A stretch of DNA of 20,793 bases. It comes from CAZADH01 sp964483805 (lineage in GTDB: Bacteria > Muiribacteriota > Ozemobacteria > Ozemobacterales > Ozemobacteraceae). The DNA lies in contig CAZADH010000087.1 in the NCBI GenBank assembly GCA_964483805.1, positions 1 through 20,793 of the forward strand, in the 5' to 3' direction. Position 1 is the first letter of the stretch. Each line of letters starts with the position of its first letter. Shown here piece after piece: positions 1 to 7,233 of the stretch. The notes under the pieces were generated by a model, which was given only the letters and a program-made list of their open reading frames with translations, was not told the origin of the DNA and did not search any database. The position numbers and the translations under genes are program-made.

Positions 1-1022
1 CCCTGTGGCCCGCGGGTGCGCAGCGCGGCCAAACCGTCGCGCTCGCCGTGCTGCCGGGCCGGACCTTCCCAATTGCCCATGGTGAAAAGTTTGCCGCGCG
101 AGACGAATGCGACCATGTGTCCGTCGGGGTGCAGGTCGACCTCGCTGGTGTAGCGCGCCGTGTCGACGAACTTGCGCACCGTTTGCGGCCGTGAACCCGT
201 GCCGCGGATCTCGATCTTGCGGGTGGCGTCGTAATGTGGGTCGAAGAGATACAGGTCGGCCCCGGCTTGATACACGATGCGTTCGCCGTCGGTGGCCGGG
301 AAGCGCACGTAATACTCCTCGTGGTCGGTGTGGCGTCGCAGATCCTGGCCGGTGGTGAGGCACGAGTACAGGTTACCGGTGCCTTCGTGATCTGAGACGA
401 AGTAGATGCGATCGCCCAACCACAGCGGTTGCGTGAGATTGCCGTCGAGTTCGATGAGGCGGTTGAAGGTGCCTTTGCCGGTGCGGTCGATCCAGAGATC
501 GCCGGCCCGGCCGCCGCGGTATCGCTTCCAACGTGCGCCGTCGAGGGTGTGCCGACCGATGACCATCCCCTTGCCGAGACCCGCCGATTGGCCCGTGTGC
601 GGTGCGAACGAACCATGGACGGCCGGGCCAACGGGAACCGGCAGCGGTTGGCCGCCGGCGGGTGAAACGGTGTACAGGTGCATCAGGTGGCGGAACGGTT
701 GGGCATGGTTGCTGGCAAACAGAATCTCGCCCCAGGGTGTCCAGCCCACCACGTAGGTCGTGGCCCCCAGCCAGGTCAAACGTCGCGCCGGGCCGCCTTC
801 GGCGGGCATTACGGCGACTTCGCCCGGCCCTTCGTCGCTGCTGATGAAGGCTATCTGGTGCCCGTCTGGGGAAAGGGCCGGAAACGAGGCGGTGCCGGGG
901 CCGGCGCTCAAACGGCGCGGCAGGCCGCCGACGACGGGTGCGCTCCACAGTTCGTCTTCGTTGACGAAAACGAGTTGGTCGGTGCGCAGGGTGGGCTGGC
1001 GGTAGTAACCGGGGACGGTCAT
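1..1022 (-). CDS. Tricorn protease homologue, N-terminal part (runs off the window)
   Basis: The gene starts at the ATG at 1022-1020, behind an AGGAGG 4 nt upstream, and stays open for 340 codons to the left edge, so the C-terminal part is missing. The protein begins MTVPGYYRQPTLRTDQLVFV and continues with repeated beta-propeller strands. Recognisable tricorn signatures are ALSPDGHQIAFISS (about residue 50), ARWKRYRGGRAGDLWIDR (about 172) and YFVSDHEGTGNLYS followed by LRRHTDHEEYY (about 220-245). In the known family this is the N-terminal six-bladed propeller of a cytosolic, roughly 1000-residue S41 serine protease. That protease cuts peptides released by the proteasome or other ATP-dependent proteases. 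The PDZ and S41 catalytic domains should lie beyond position 1, so catalytic residues cannot be checked. No signal peptide is seen, consistent with a cytosolic protein. It is divergent from the TPR gene at 1260. Confidence 0.9.
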   Translation of the reverse strand, partial: MTVPGYYRQPTLRTDQLVFVNEDELWSAPVVGGLPRRLSAGPGTASFPALSPDGHQIAFISSDEGPGEVAVMPAEGGPARRLTWLGATTYVVGWTPWGEILFASNHAQPFRHLMHLYTVSPAGGQPLPVPVGPAVHGSFAPHTGQSAGLGKGMVIGRHTLDGARWKRYRGGRAGDLWIDRTGKGTFNRLIELDGNLTQPLWLGDRIYFVSDHEGTGNLYSCLTTGQDLRRHTDHEEYYVRFPATDGERIVYQAGADLYLFDPHYDATRKIEIRGTGSRPQTVRKFVDTARYTSEVDLHPDGHMVAFVSRGKLFTMGNWEGPARQHGERDGLAALRTRGPQ

Positions 1023-1176
1023 GGGGCCTCCTCGATGAATGGGGTACACAACGTGATCTCCATATTCATCGCACAGGGCGCTGCCGGAAGACAAGACGAG
1101 ATTGTTGTTGCGGTACGATGCCGGGTTGGCCGCGTGCTCAGTCGCGTGGCGCACCCCCCCCCCTGCCGCTGTCGCT

Positions 1177-1205
1177 TTGCAATCGGGGCAAAATGGGACT
1201 ACGAT
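1177..1205 (+). promoter_or_regulatory. Predicted sigma70-type promoter of the TPR gene
   Basis: TTGCAA at 1177-1182 and TACGAT at 1200-1205 are separated by exactly 17 bp, each matching four of six consensus positions. Transcription would begin near 1212, giving a leader of about 48 nt before the ATG at 1260. A run of ten C (1154-1163) lies just upstream of the -35. Confidence 0.5.
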
Positions 1206-1259
1206 CGGGGCAGGTGTACGAAGCCTGGCTCCTCATGACGGCAAAGCGAGAGAGTGACC

Positions 1260-2237
1260 ATGTGTAAATATAAAGTGTTTATATTTGTTTGCGTTCTGCT
1301 TGGAGTGGGGCTCGGCCAGCCCGCCGCCGCCGCGTCATTGTCGACGGCGACCGACCTGGCGCAGGCCGGCAATCTCCGGGGCGCCATCCGCGAACTCGAG
1401 GCCGTGCTCGCCGCCGGTGTGGCGTCGGCCGAGCAGCCGCTGGTGCATGCCACCCTGGGCGACCTGAAGCTGGCCATCGGCGACACGGACGGCGCGCGCA
1501 CTGCGTATGATGCGGTGCTGGCGGTGGCATCGGCCAGCCCGATGGCGTTGTACGGCAAAGCGGTCGCGGTCTCGGGGCGTCTGCGTGACATGCCCGAGGC
1601 GATTGTGTTATTCGAGCAGGCCCAGGAACTTGGCTGTCCGGCCTCGGATCTCACTTCACGCCTGGCATTTTGTTACAAATGCATGGGCGAGAACGTGGCC
1701 GATCCTGCCGATCGCACGCGGTTTCTCGCGCAGGCGCTGCGGTTGTACGAACGAGCGCGGCGGGCGAGTCCCGAGGATGTCTCGGTCCTCGGCAACATGG
1801 CCGATATCGCGTTTCTGCGGCGGCAATATGGTCTGGCGCTGCGCGATTACCGCGAAGTCGACCGCTTGTCGCCCGGGAATCCGATGGTGATCCAGCGGCT
1901 CGCCACCACCCATCTGCGGCTCGGACAGGCATCGGAGGCCGTGCGGCTGCTGGAGCCGATCGCCGGCGGCGAGCCTCCTGTATTGCAGATGTCCGACGAT
2001 GTCAATACAATATCGGCGCTGCTGGGTCATGGGCGGCTTTGTGAGCGGCTGATCGAGGCGTATCTGGCCTGCGGTCGCCGTGACGACGCCGTTGCCTGTG
2101 CCGCACGGATCCTGGCGCGTCTCGACCATGCGCCGCGCAGCGGCACGCCCGAGAGCCGGCTGCTCGACCGCGTGCGCGAGCAGTTGTTGCGCTTGCACCA
2201 GGAGGCCCGGGACCTCATGCCCAGCCCGGCGAAGTGA
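1260..2237 (+). CDS. Exported tetratricopeptide-repeat (TPR) protein, function unknown
   Basis: 325 residues. I chose the ATG at 1260 because the purine-rich AGCGAGAGAG ends 5 nt before it; a GTG at 1254 in the same frame is the alternative. Residues 1-25 form a signal peptide: Lys-containing n-region, hydrophobic FIFVCVLLGVGLG, then an Ala-rich cleavage site (PAAAAS). The rest is helical with TPR-like spacing and motifs, for example ATDLAQAGNLRGAIRELEAVL, DGARTAYDAVLAVASASPMA, ALRLYERARRASPEDVSVLG and GLALRDYREVDRLSPGNPMV. The last 60 residues are basic and helical. TPR proteins are scaffolds, so no enzymatic role can be assigned, and the location is probably periplasmic. Unlike the rest of the gene, the first eight codons are extremely AT-rich and hold a 9-bp inverted repeat. 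A second AT-rich patch lies at 1998-2011. Confidence 0.85.
   Translation: MCKYKVFIFVCVLLGVGLGQPAAAASLSTATDLAQAGNLRGAIRELEAVLAAGVASAEQPLVHATLGDLKLAIGDTDGARTAYDAVLAVASASPMALYGKAVAVSGRLRDMPEAIVLFEQAQELGCPASDLTSRLAFCYKCMGENVADPADRTRFLAQALRLYERARRASPEDVSVLGNMADIAFLRRQYGLALRDYREVDRLSPGNPMVIQRLATTHLRLGQASEAVRLLEPIAGGEPPVLQMSDDVNTISALLGHGRLCERLIEAYLACGRRDDAVACAARILARLDHAPRSGTPESRLLDRVREQLLRLHQEARDLMPSPAK
1264..1286 (+). repeat. AT-rich motif GTAAATA plus 9-bp inverted repeat over codons 3-9
   Basis: GTAAATA lies at 1264-1270. AAATATAAA (1266-1274) and TTTATATTT (1278-1286) form perfect arms around GTG. The hairpin begins 3 nt after the start codon of the TPR gene, within the ribosome footprint, so it could affect initiation; that effect is inference. 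Confidence 0.6.
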
Positions 2238-2249
2238 GGCCGGTGGGCG

Positions 2250-2369
2250 TTATCGCCCGGCCAGCAACGGCACGATGACCGCGCCGAACAGCAGCAAGGT
2301 GCCCAGAAGGCCGGCGACGATGCCGAAAATCGCGCGGCCGTAGCCGTCCTTTTCGGGGTGTTGACGAAT
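2250..2369 (-). CDS. Possible 39-residue membrane protein with non-canonical start
   Basis: On the minus strand the reading frame ending at TAA (2252-2250) encodes a hydrophilic head (RQHPEKDGYGR) followed by one transmembrane helix (AIFGIVAGLLGTLLLFGAVI) and a short VPLLAGR tail. The frame is bounded upstream by a TGA, and no ATG, GTG or TTG follows it. The only plausible start is ATT at 2369-2367, one nucleotide after the stop codon of the lipoprotein gene at 2371. It may be translated by coupling from that ATT, made by a frameshift from the upstream gene, or be the remnant of a larger gene. The composition looks like a real protein: it fits DUF4190-like one- or two-helix membrane proteins, but is too short to assign. 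Low confidence that it is expressed. Confidence 0.4.
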   Translation of the reverse strand: MRQHPEKDGYGRAIFGIVAGLLGTLLLFGAVIVPLLAGR

Positions 2370-2370
2370 G

Positions 2371-3252
2371 TCAGCGGCTCAGGATGGCGAGCGCGCGGCC
2401 GCGCAGGGCACTCAGAAGCGGGTCGGGATCATCGGGAGGCAGCATGTCGGCGAGGGTGCGCGCGACCTGGCGTGCCGCGGTTGCCAGGCCCGCTTCGTCG
2501 CAGGCGGTCATCCGGGCGGCCAACAGGAATGGGCGGGGCAGATGAATCGGCGTGTCGGGCTCGACGAGTTCTGATTCGGTGGCCGCCATCAGGGTCGACA
2601 ACTGCCGGCGCACATCGCCGTGCAGATCGGGTGAAACCTGCGCCAGATGCGTGCGTGCGGCACTGATATCGCCGTGGCGCAGGGCCACGACGAGTTGATC
2701 GACGGCCAGTCGCGACGCGGCATCGGCTGGCAGGCTCATCGGCAATGAGGCCCATGCCGCGCGGGCCTCGGCATCGCGGCCACGGCTGGCGAGCAGTTCG
2801 CCCAGCAGCAACCTCGGCTCGGGGCCGGCCCCGGGCGCGTTGGCAGCCTGTGTGAGCAGCGGTTCGGCCTCGCCGAGATTGCCGGTCTCGAGCAGGATGG
2901 CCGCGAGCGGCAGGGCCAGTTGGCTCGACACGCTGGCACCGCGGGCGAGCGTCGCGCGCAGCAACGAGACGGCGCCGGTGGCGTCCCCCGCGCCATACTG
3001 CGCCAGCGCGGTGGTGAAGGCATCGGTGCCTTCGGGCGGGAGACCGAGCCCCAGGCCCGTGCCTGTGTTCGCTGCCGGCGGCCCGGAGGCAACCGCTGGC
3101 GCCACCGTCGGCGCGGCGCCTGGCATGGGCTGCGGCGGTGCATCACCGCAACCCAACAGCCCCAGCACCAGCACGACGACCAGCCAGATGCCGTCGCCAC
3201 AATAGACTTCGCACCACCGTCGACCCATCGTCGGTCTCAACTCGTTGCCCAT
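2371..3252 (-). CDS. Lipoprotein with TPR-like helices, function unknown
   Basis: 293 residues. A hydrophobic segment (WLVVVLVLGLLGC) ends in a lipobox LLGC, with Cys35 as the lipidated residue. A Pro/Ala/Gly-rich low-complexity linker follows (about 36-75), typical of a tether, then roughly 215 residues of Ala/Leu-rich helix pairs. Those pairs have TPR spacing, for example GDATGAVSLLRATLARGA, ETGNLGEAEPLLTQAANAPG and GRDAEARAAWASLP. An internal ATG at 3228 would place the lipidated Cys at residue 27, closer to usual signal-peptide length. The first ATG has a GAGGG only 1-2 nt away, so the start is uncertain. Like the exported TPR gene just across the convergent junction it is probably an envelope scaffold; the two proteins have related architecture but no clear identity. 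The partner is unknown. Confidence 0.8.
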   Translation of the reverse strand: MGNELRPTMGRRWCEVYCGDGIWLVVVLVLGLLGCGDAPPQPMPGAAPTVAPAVASGPPAANTGTGLGLGLPPEGTDAFTTALAQYGAGDATGAVSLLRATLARGASVSSQLALPLAAILLETGNLGEAEPLLTQAANAPGAGPEPRLLLGELLASRGRDAEARAAWASLPMSLPADAASRLAVDQLVVALRHGDISAARTHLAQVSPDLHGDVRRQLSTLMAATESELVEPDTPIHLPRPFLLAARMTACDEAGLATAARQVARTLADMLPPDDPDPLLSALRGRALAILSR

Positions 3253-3361
3253 GCCCTCTACCCGCCGTTCAATGCGCGCACAATGTGGCGCTCTGCCGAA
3301 CTCCCCTTCAATGGTTGTTGGTTGGCTCGGTGGTCATTATCGGAAGGTCGCGCGGTTTTGC

Positions 3362-3396
3362 CAACGGTCGAAATCGCCGATCTTTTTTTGTGGCCT
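3362..3396 (+). terminator. Terminator-like hairpin with seven-T tract, no matching plus-strand gene
   Basis: In the 164-bp gap 3253-3416, a short stem on the plus strand (CGG...CCG plus CG/CG around an AAAT loop, about 3367-3381) is followed by seven consecutive T, unusual in this GC-rich DNA. No plus-strand gene ends here, so it could terminate a small unannotated transcript or be chance. The rest of the gap holds only the presumed upstream region of the lipoprotein gene. Confidence 0.3.
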
Positions 3397-3416
3397 GGAG
3401 GCAATCACGGGTCGCG

Positions 3417-5198
3417 TCAGCCGACGTGCGCCTCATGAATCTGCAACGTGTACAGATGATGATAGTGCCCCTTCTGGGCGAGCAGCGCGTCGTGGTTGCC
3501 TTCCTCGACGATGCGGCCGGCCTGCATCACCAAAATGCGGTCGCAGTGCTGGATGGTCGAGAGACGGTGCGCGATGATGATGCTGGTGCGGCCGCGGGTG
3601 AGGTCTTTGATCGCCTGCTGCATCAGCCGCTCGGTCTCGGTGTCGACCGAACTGGTCGCTTCGTCGAGGATGAGCATGCGCGGGTTCTGCGCCATGACGC
3701 GGGCGAACGCGAGCAACTGGCGCTGCCCGGTCGACAAGGTGGCGCCCCGTTCCGCCATCTCGGTGTCGTAGCCGTTGCCGAGCGCGCGGATGAACGGGTC
3801 GGCCTGCGCGAGCGTGGCGGCCCGCACGACGGCGTCGCGGTCGATCGTGTCATCCCACAGCCGGATGTTCTCGAGCACCGTGCCGGAGAACACAAACACA
3901 TCTTGTTGCACGATGCCGATCTGGCGGCGCAGGAACCTCTTGTCGAGCTTGGCGATGTCGATCCCGTCGATGAGGATCCGCCCGCCGGCGAGCGTGTAGA
4001 ACCGGGTCAGCAGCGAGGCGAGCGTGGTCTTGCCGGCGCCGGTGTGTCCGACGACCGCCACCGACTCGCCGGGGGCGAGTTGCAGGCTCAGATCGCGTAA
4101 AACCGGCTCTCCGGGCACGTACTCGAACTGCACCCGCTCGAAGGTGATCTCGCCACGAATCGCCGGCAACCCGGCCCCCTCGCCGAGATGGCTTTCGGGC
4201 GGCTCGTCGAGCAGGCCGAAGACCCGCTCGGCACCGGCCATGGCCGCTTGAAATACGCTGTATTTCTCGGTGATGTCGCGGATCGGCGTGAAGAAGTGCT
4301 GCACGTAGGTGAGAAAGCTGACCAGCACGCCGACCGTCATCGAACCGTGCACCACGAACCAGCCGCCCAGCGCGAGGATGACCGCGGCGGTGATCGCCTG
4401 GATGACGGTGACCACCGGGATCAGCAGCGCGTGAAAGAACACGGCGCGCAGTTGCGCGGCCCGGTGCCCGGCGTTCAGCTCGGCGAAACGGCCGGCCATC
4501 ACCGCTTCGTTGTTGAAGATCTGGATGACCTTCACGCCGGTGAGCGACTCGGCCAGCGTGGCGTTGATGCGGGCAATGCGCAACCGCACGTCGCGAAAGG
4601 CGTCGCGCAGGTAGTTGCGCGAGATCCACGCGACAACCGACAACGCCGGCACCGAGACCAGGGTTAGCAGGCCGAGGCGCCAGTCGAGCAGCATCAGGGC
4701 CACGGCGATGCCCACCACCATCAACACGTCCGACAGCACGACGACGAGCCCGGACGAGAACAGCTCGCCGAGTGCGGCCACGTCGTTGGTGGTGCGGGTG
4801 ACCAGGCGGCCGACCGGGTTCTTGTCGAAGAACGGGATCGGCAGTCGCTGCAGGTGGGTGAACAGGCGCAGGCGCAGGTCGAACATCACGTCTTGCCCGA
4901 CCCGCTGCAGCAGATAGCCCTGGATCCAGCCGGTGATGAATATGCCGATCTCGAGCACGCCGTAGAGGAGGGCAAGCCGGACGATCATATTGACATCGTG
5001 TTGCTTGATCCCGGCGTCGACGACTTTGCCCAGCAGCCACGGATTGATGAGAAAGAAGACGATGCCGCACAACGACACGATGACTGCGGCCGCGAACGGC
5101 CACACGTAGGGGCGGACGAACGGCACGAGCCGCCGGACCAACCGCGCATCGTAGGCGGTGCCGAGGACTTCGTCGTCTTGAAAGTAGTCTTGACTCAT
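3417..5198 (-). CDS. ABC exporter half-transporter, MdlB-type (canonical nucleotide site)
   Basis: 593 residues: a six-helix type IV exporter transmembrane domain (about 25-330) followed by a nucleotide-binding domain. Motifs are Walker A GHTGAGKTT (about 383), signature LSTGQRQLLAFARV (about 485), Walker B MLILDEATSSVD with the catalytic Glu (about 509) and H-loop IIIAHRLST. The LSTGQ signature, in place of LSGGQ, followed by RQLLA resembles the MdlB/YheH side of heterodimeric exporters. The start ATG (5198-5196) overlaps the stop of the upstream half-transporter as ATGA. There is no Shine-Dalgarno; an AT-rich TGTAAATACA occupies that place, so translation is probably coupled. Together with the upstream gene it should form an inner-membrane heterodimer exporting a lipid, drug or peptide; substrate unknown. 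Confidence 0.92.
   Translation of the reverse strand: MSQDYFQDDEVLGTAYDARLVRRLVPFVRPYVWPFAAAVIVSLCGIVFFLINPWLLGKVVDAGIKQHDVNMIVRLALLYGVLEIGIFITGWIQGYLLQRVGQDVMFDLRLRLFTHLQRLPIPFFDKNPVGRLVTRTTNDVAALGELFSSGLVVVLSDVLMVVGIAVALMLLDWRLGLLTLVSVPALSVVAWISRNYLRDAFRDVRLRIARINATLAESLTGVKVIQIFNNEAVMAGRFAELNAGHRAAQLRAVFFHALLIPVVTVIQAITAAVILALGGWFVVHGSMTVGVLVSFLTYVQHFFTPIRDITEKYSVFQAAMAGAERVFGLLDEPPESHLGEGAGLPAIRGEITFERVQFEYVPGEPVLRDLSLQLAPGESVAVVGHTGAGKTTLASLLTRFYTLAGGRILIDGIDIAKLDKRFLRRQIGIVQQDVFVFSGTVLENIRLWDDTIDRDAVVRAATLAQADPFIRALGNGYDTEMAERGATLSTGQRQLLAFARVMAQNPRMLILDEATSSVDTETERLMQQAIKDLTRGRTSIIIAHRLSTIQHCDRILVMQAGRIVEEGNHDALLAQKGHYHHLYTLQIHEAHVG
4250..4266. repeat. AT-rich 7-bp inverted repeat inside the ABC gene
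   Basis: GAAATAC (4250-4256), GCT, GTATTTC (4260-4266): a perfect inverted repeat inside GC-rich coding sequence, carrying AAATAC on both strands. Confidence 0.6.
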
Positions 5199-7056
5199 GG
5201 TGTATTTACACTGGCTTGCGGCAACGTTGCCGCCAGTTCGGCGCGCAGGCGCTGCCGCGCGGCGAGACCGGCGTAGTAGCCGCCAGCCGCCAGCAACTGG
5301 TCATGCGTGCCGCGCTCGGTGATGCGGCCGTTTTCCATGACCAGGATCAGATCGGCGTGGGCCACCGTGCTGACGCGGTGCGAGACGATGATGCTCGACC
5401 GCCCGGCCATGAAGCGGCGCAGGCCGCTGAGGATGCGTTCCTCGGTGTCGGTGTCGACGGCACTCATCGCGTCGTCGAGCAGCAACAAGGCCGGATTGCG
5501 GGCGAGCGCCCGGGCCAGGGCGAGGCGTTGCTTCTGCCCGCCCGACAAGTTGACGCCGCGTTCGCCGAGCAGGGTTTCGAGGCCGTTGGGCATGCCCATG
5601 GCCTCGGCATCGAAACAGGCCAGCGCCAGGCAACTGCGGATGCGCGCGACGTCGCTTTGCTCCTTCAGGCCGAATGCCACGTTTTCGGCGATGGTCGTCG
5701 AGAACAGAAACGCATCTTGCGGCACATAGCCGATGCGACCCCGCAATGCCGCCAACGGAAAGTCTTGCAGGGGGCGGCCGCCCAGTTCGATCGTGCCGTG
5801 TTGGGGTTCGATCAGGCGCAGCAACAGGTTCAGCAGGGTCGATTTGCCCGAGCCCACCGGGCCGATCAGGGCCAGGGTCTGGCCGGCGGGCAGGGTCAAA
5901 CTGATATCCTCGAGGGCCGGTGTCGTGGCATCGGGATACGTGAAAGTGACGTTGGCCAGCCGCAGATTGCCGCACTCCACCGGGGTGTCGGGGCCTGTGC
6001 CGGCCGGCCCGGTCTGGGCGTCTGCCCCGGTTGCCGTCACCGGCGCGGCATCTTTGATCTCGGGGGCGGTGCGCAGGATCTCGAGACAGCGGCCGAGCGA
6101 GGCCATGCCCCTTTGATACAGCGAGATCGTCCAGCCCAGGGCGATCATCGGCCAGATCATTTTGACCAACGAGGCCTGGAAAGCGACGAAGNNNNNNNNN
6201 NCGAGATCTCGCCGTCGACCACGCGCTTGCCGCCGAGCAAAATGACCAGGAACACGGCGACGCCCATCATCAGGTCGAGCGATGGGTGAAACGCCGACTG
6301 CACGAAAGCCAGCCGCAGATTCGACTGGCGGAACTTTTCGCTGATCCGTGTGAACAGCGAGATCTCGCTGGTGTCGCGCACGCACGCCTTGACCACCCGC
6401 ATGCCGGCGAGGTTTTCCTGGGCCTTGTCGGAAAGCCCGGCCAAATCGGCCTGAACGACGGCAAAGCGGTCGTGGATGATCTTGCCCAGGCGAGTGACGT
6501 AGAACGGCAGGAACGGCAGCGGGAGCAATACATAGAGTGACAACCCGGGCGACAACCACAAGAGGATCAACGGCACCGAAATGCAGTACAGCGTGGCATC
6601 GAGCAGCAGCAACAGGCCGATGCCATACATCTGGCGCACCTCGTCGACGTCGTTGGTGGCGCGGCTCATCAGATCGCCGGTCTTCTGGCGGTGATACCAG
6701 GCGGGGTTCAGCGTGAGCAGGTGACCGTAAAGGCGGGCGCGCAGGTCATAGGCCACATGGTGTGAGGAGCCCAGCAGAAAATGCCGCCAGAAGTAGCGGG
6801 CAACCGCCTGGATCAACGCGGCGACGATCATCAAACCGGCTATGCCGGCCACCAGGCGCAGCCCGCCGCCGGCCTCGAGCGTGTCGATGGCCCACTTGAT
6901 CAGCAGCGGCGGCAGCACGTCCATGGCGTCGCAAATCGCCAGCGCCACCAGGCCCCAACCCAGCCGGCGCCGCTGGTCCCATAACAACGACCAGAACAGG
7001 CGGCGGCGTTCGCCGGCGAATGCCGGGTTGATCGGCTCGGTGGTTTCTTGCTGCAT
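5195..7056 (-). CDS. ABC exporter half-transporter, MdlA-type (degenerate catalytic site), interrupted by an assembly gap
   Basis: One gene split by the N run at 6192-6201. The start is probably ATG at 7056 with GTGAGG upstream; an in-frame GTG at 7071 is the alternative. The first part carries the transmembrane domain and reads up to VVDGEIS; after the gap it resumes FVAFQASLVKMIWPMIALGW, as in MdlA/YheI proteins. The nucleotide-binding domain has Walker A GPVGSGKST, signature LSGGQKQRLALARAL, Walker B LLLLDDAMSAVD and H-loop IIVSHRVST. Asp replaces the catalytic Glu after Walker B, the known degenerate site of heterodimeric exporters such as MdlA. The two pieces are in different frames only because the ten Ns are nominal. 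It is first in the operon with the gene at 3417-5198, and ends in SVNTP encoded by rare AT-rich codons. Confidence 0.92.
5201..5210. repeat. Palindromic motif TGTATTTACA at the ABC gene junction
   Basis: On the coding strand this is TGTAAATACA, read as part of codons Ser-Val-Asn-Thr-Pro at the end of the first half-transporter. It lies just before the ATGA start of the second, where a Shine-Dalgarno would normally be. Confidence 0.65.
6192..6201. other. Assembly gap (ten N) within the ABC transporter gene
   Basis: Ten Ns separate codons GEIS from FVAFQ on the minus strand, and at this length the frame is broken. Restoring the frame needs a gap of 2 mod 3. Eight nucleotides would encode the Leu-Gly-Asp that relatives have at this point. 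The run is therefore most likely a scaffolding placeholder, not a mutation. Confidence 0.95.
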
Positions 7057-7083
7057 TGACGGTGGCCTCACGCTGCGCCGGAT

Positions 7084-7092
7084 TATACCAGG
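7084..7092 (-). promoter_or_regulatory. Extended -10 promoter of the ABC exporter operon
   Basis: The minus strand reads TGGTATAAT, a perfect TATAAT with the TGn extension, about 25-30 nt upstream of the ATG at 7056. The -35 region is poor, as is usual for extended -10 promoters. The same TGGTATAAT occurs before the M28 peptidase gene. Confidence 0.65.
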
Positions 7093-7156
7093 GCCGAGAC
7101 TCCAGGTGTTGCATTTCCGTGAGGTCTTGCGTGCCCGATCGCAGGTTCACGCGGGG

Positions 7157-7185
7157 TTGTCTTGCCGGGCCGGTGACGCTACACT
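7157..7185 (+). promoter_or_regulatory. Predicted promoter of the thioredoxin reductase gene
   Basis: TTGTCT at 7157-7162 and TACACT at 7180-7185 are spaced by 17 bp. The predicted start point near 7192 leaves a leader of about 40 nt before the ATG at 7234. Confidence 0.55.
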
Positions 7186-7233
7186 GGGGTCCGGTTGCTT
7201 TTTACTTTGTATTGATCACGGAGGCATGACCCC

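Noticed and set aside
3138..4100. Plus-strand open frame opposite the ABC transporter and lipoprotein genes
   Set aside because: Mirrors the codon bias of genes with clear Walker and signature motifs; no ribosome binding site or family.
6157..6559. Pseudogene or frameshift call for the MdlA-like gene
   Set aside because: The frame change is produced by the arbitrary ten N; flanking residues join naturally with three residues between them.
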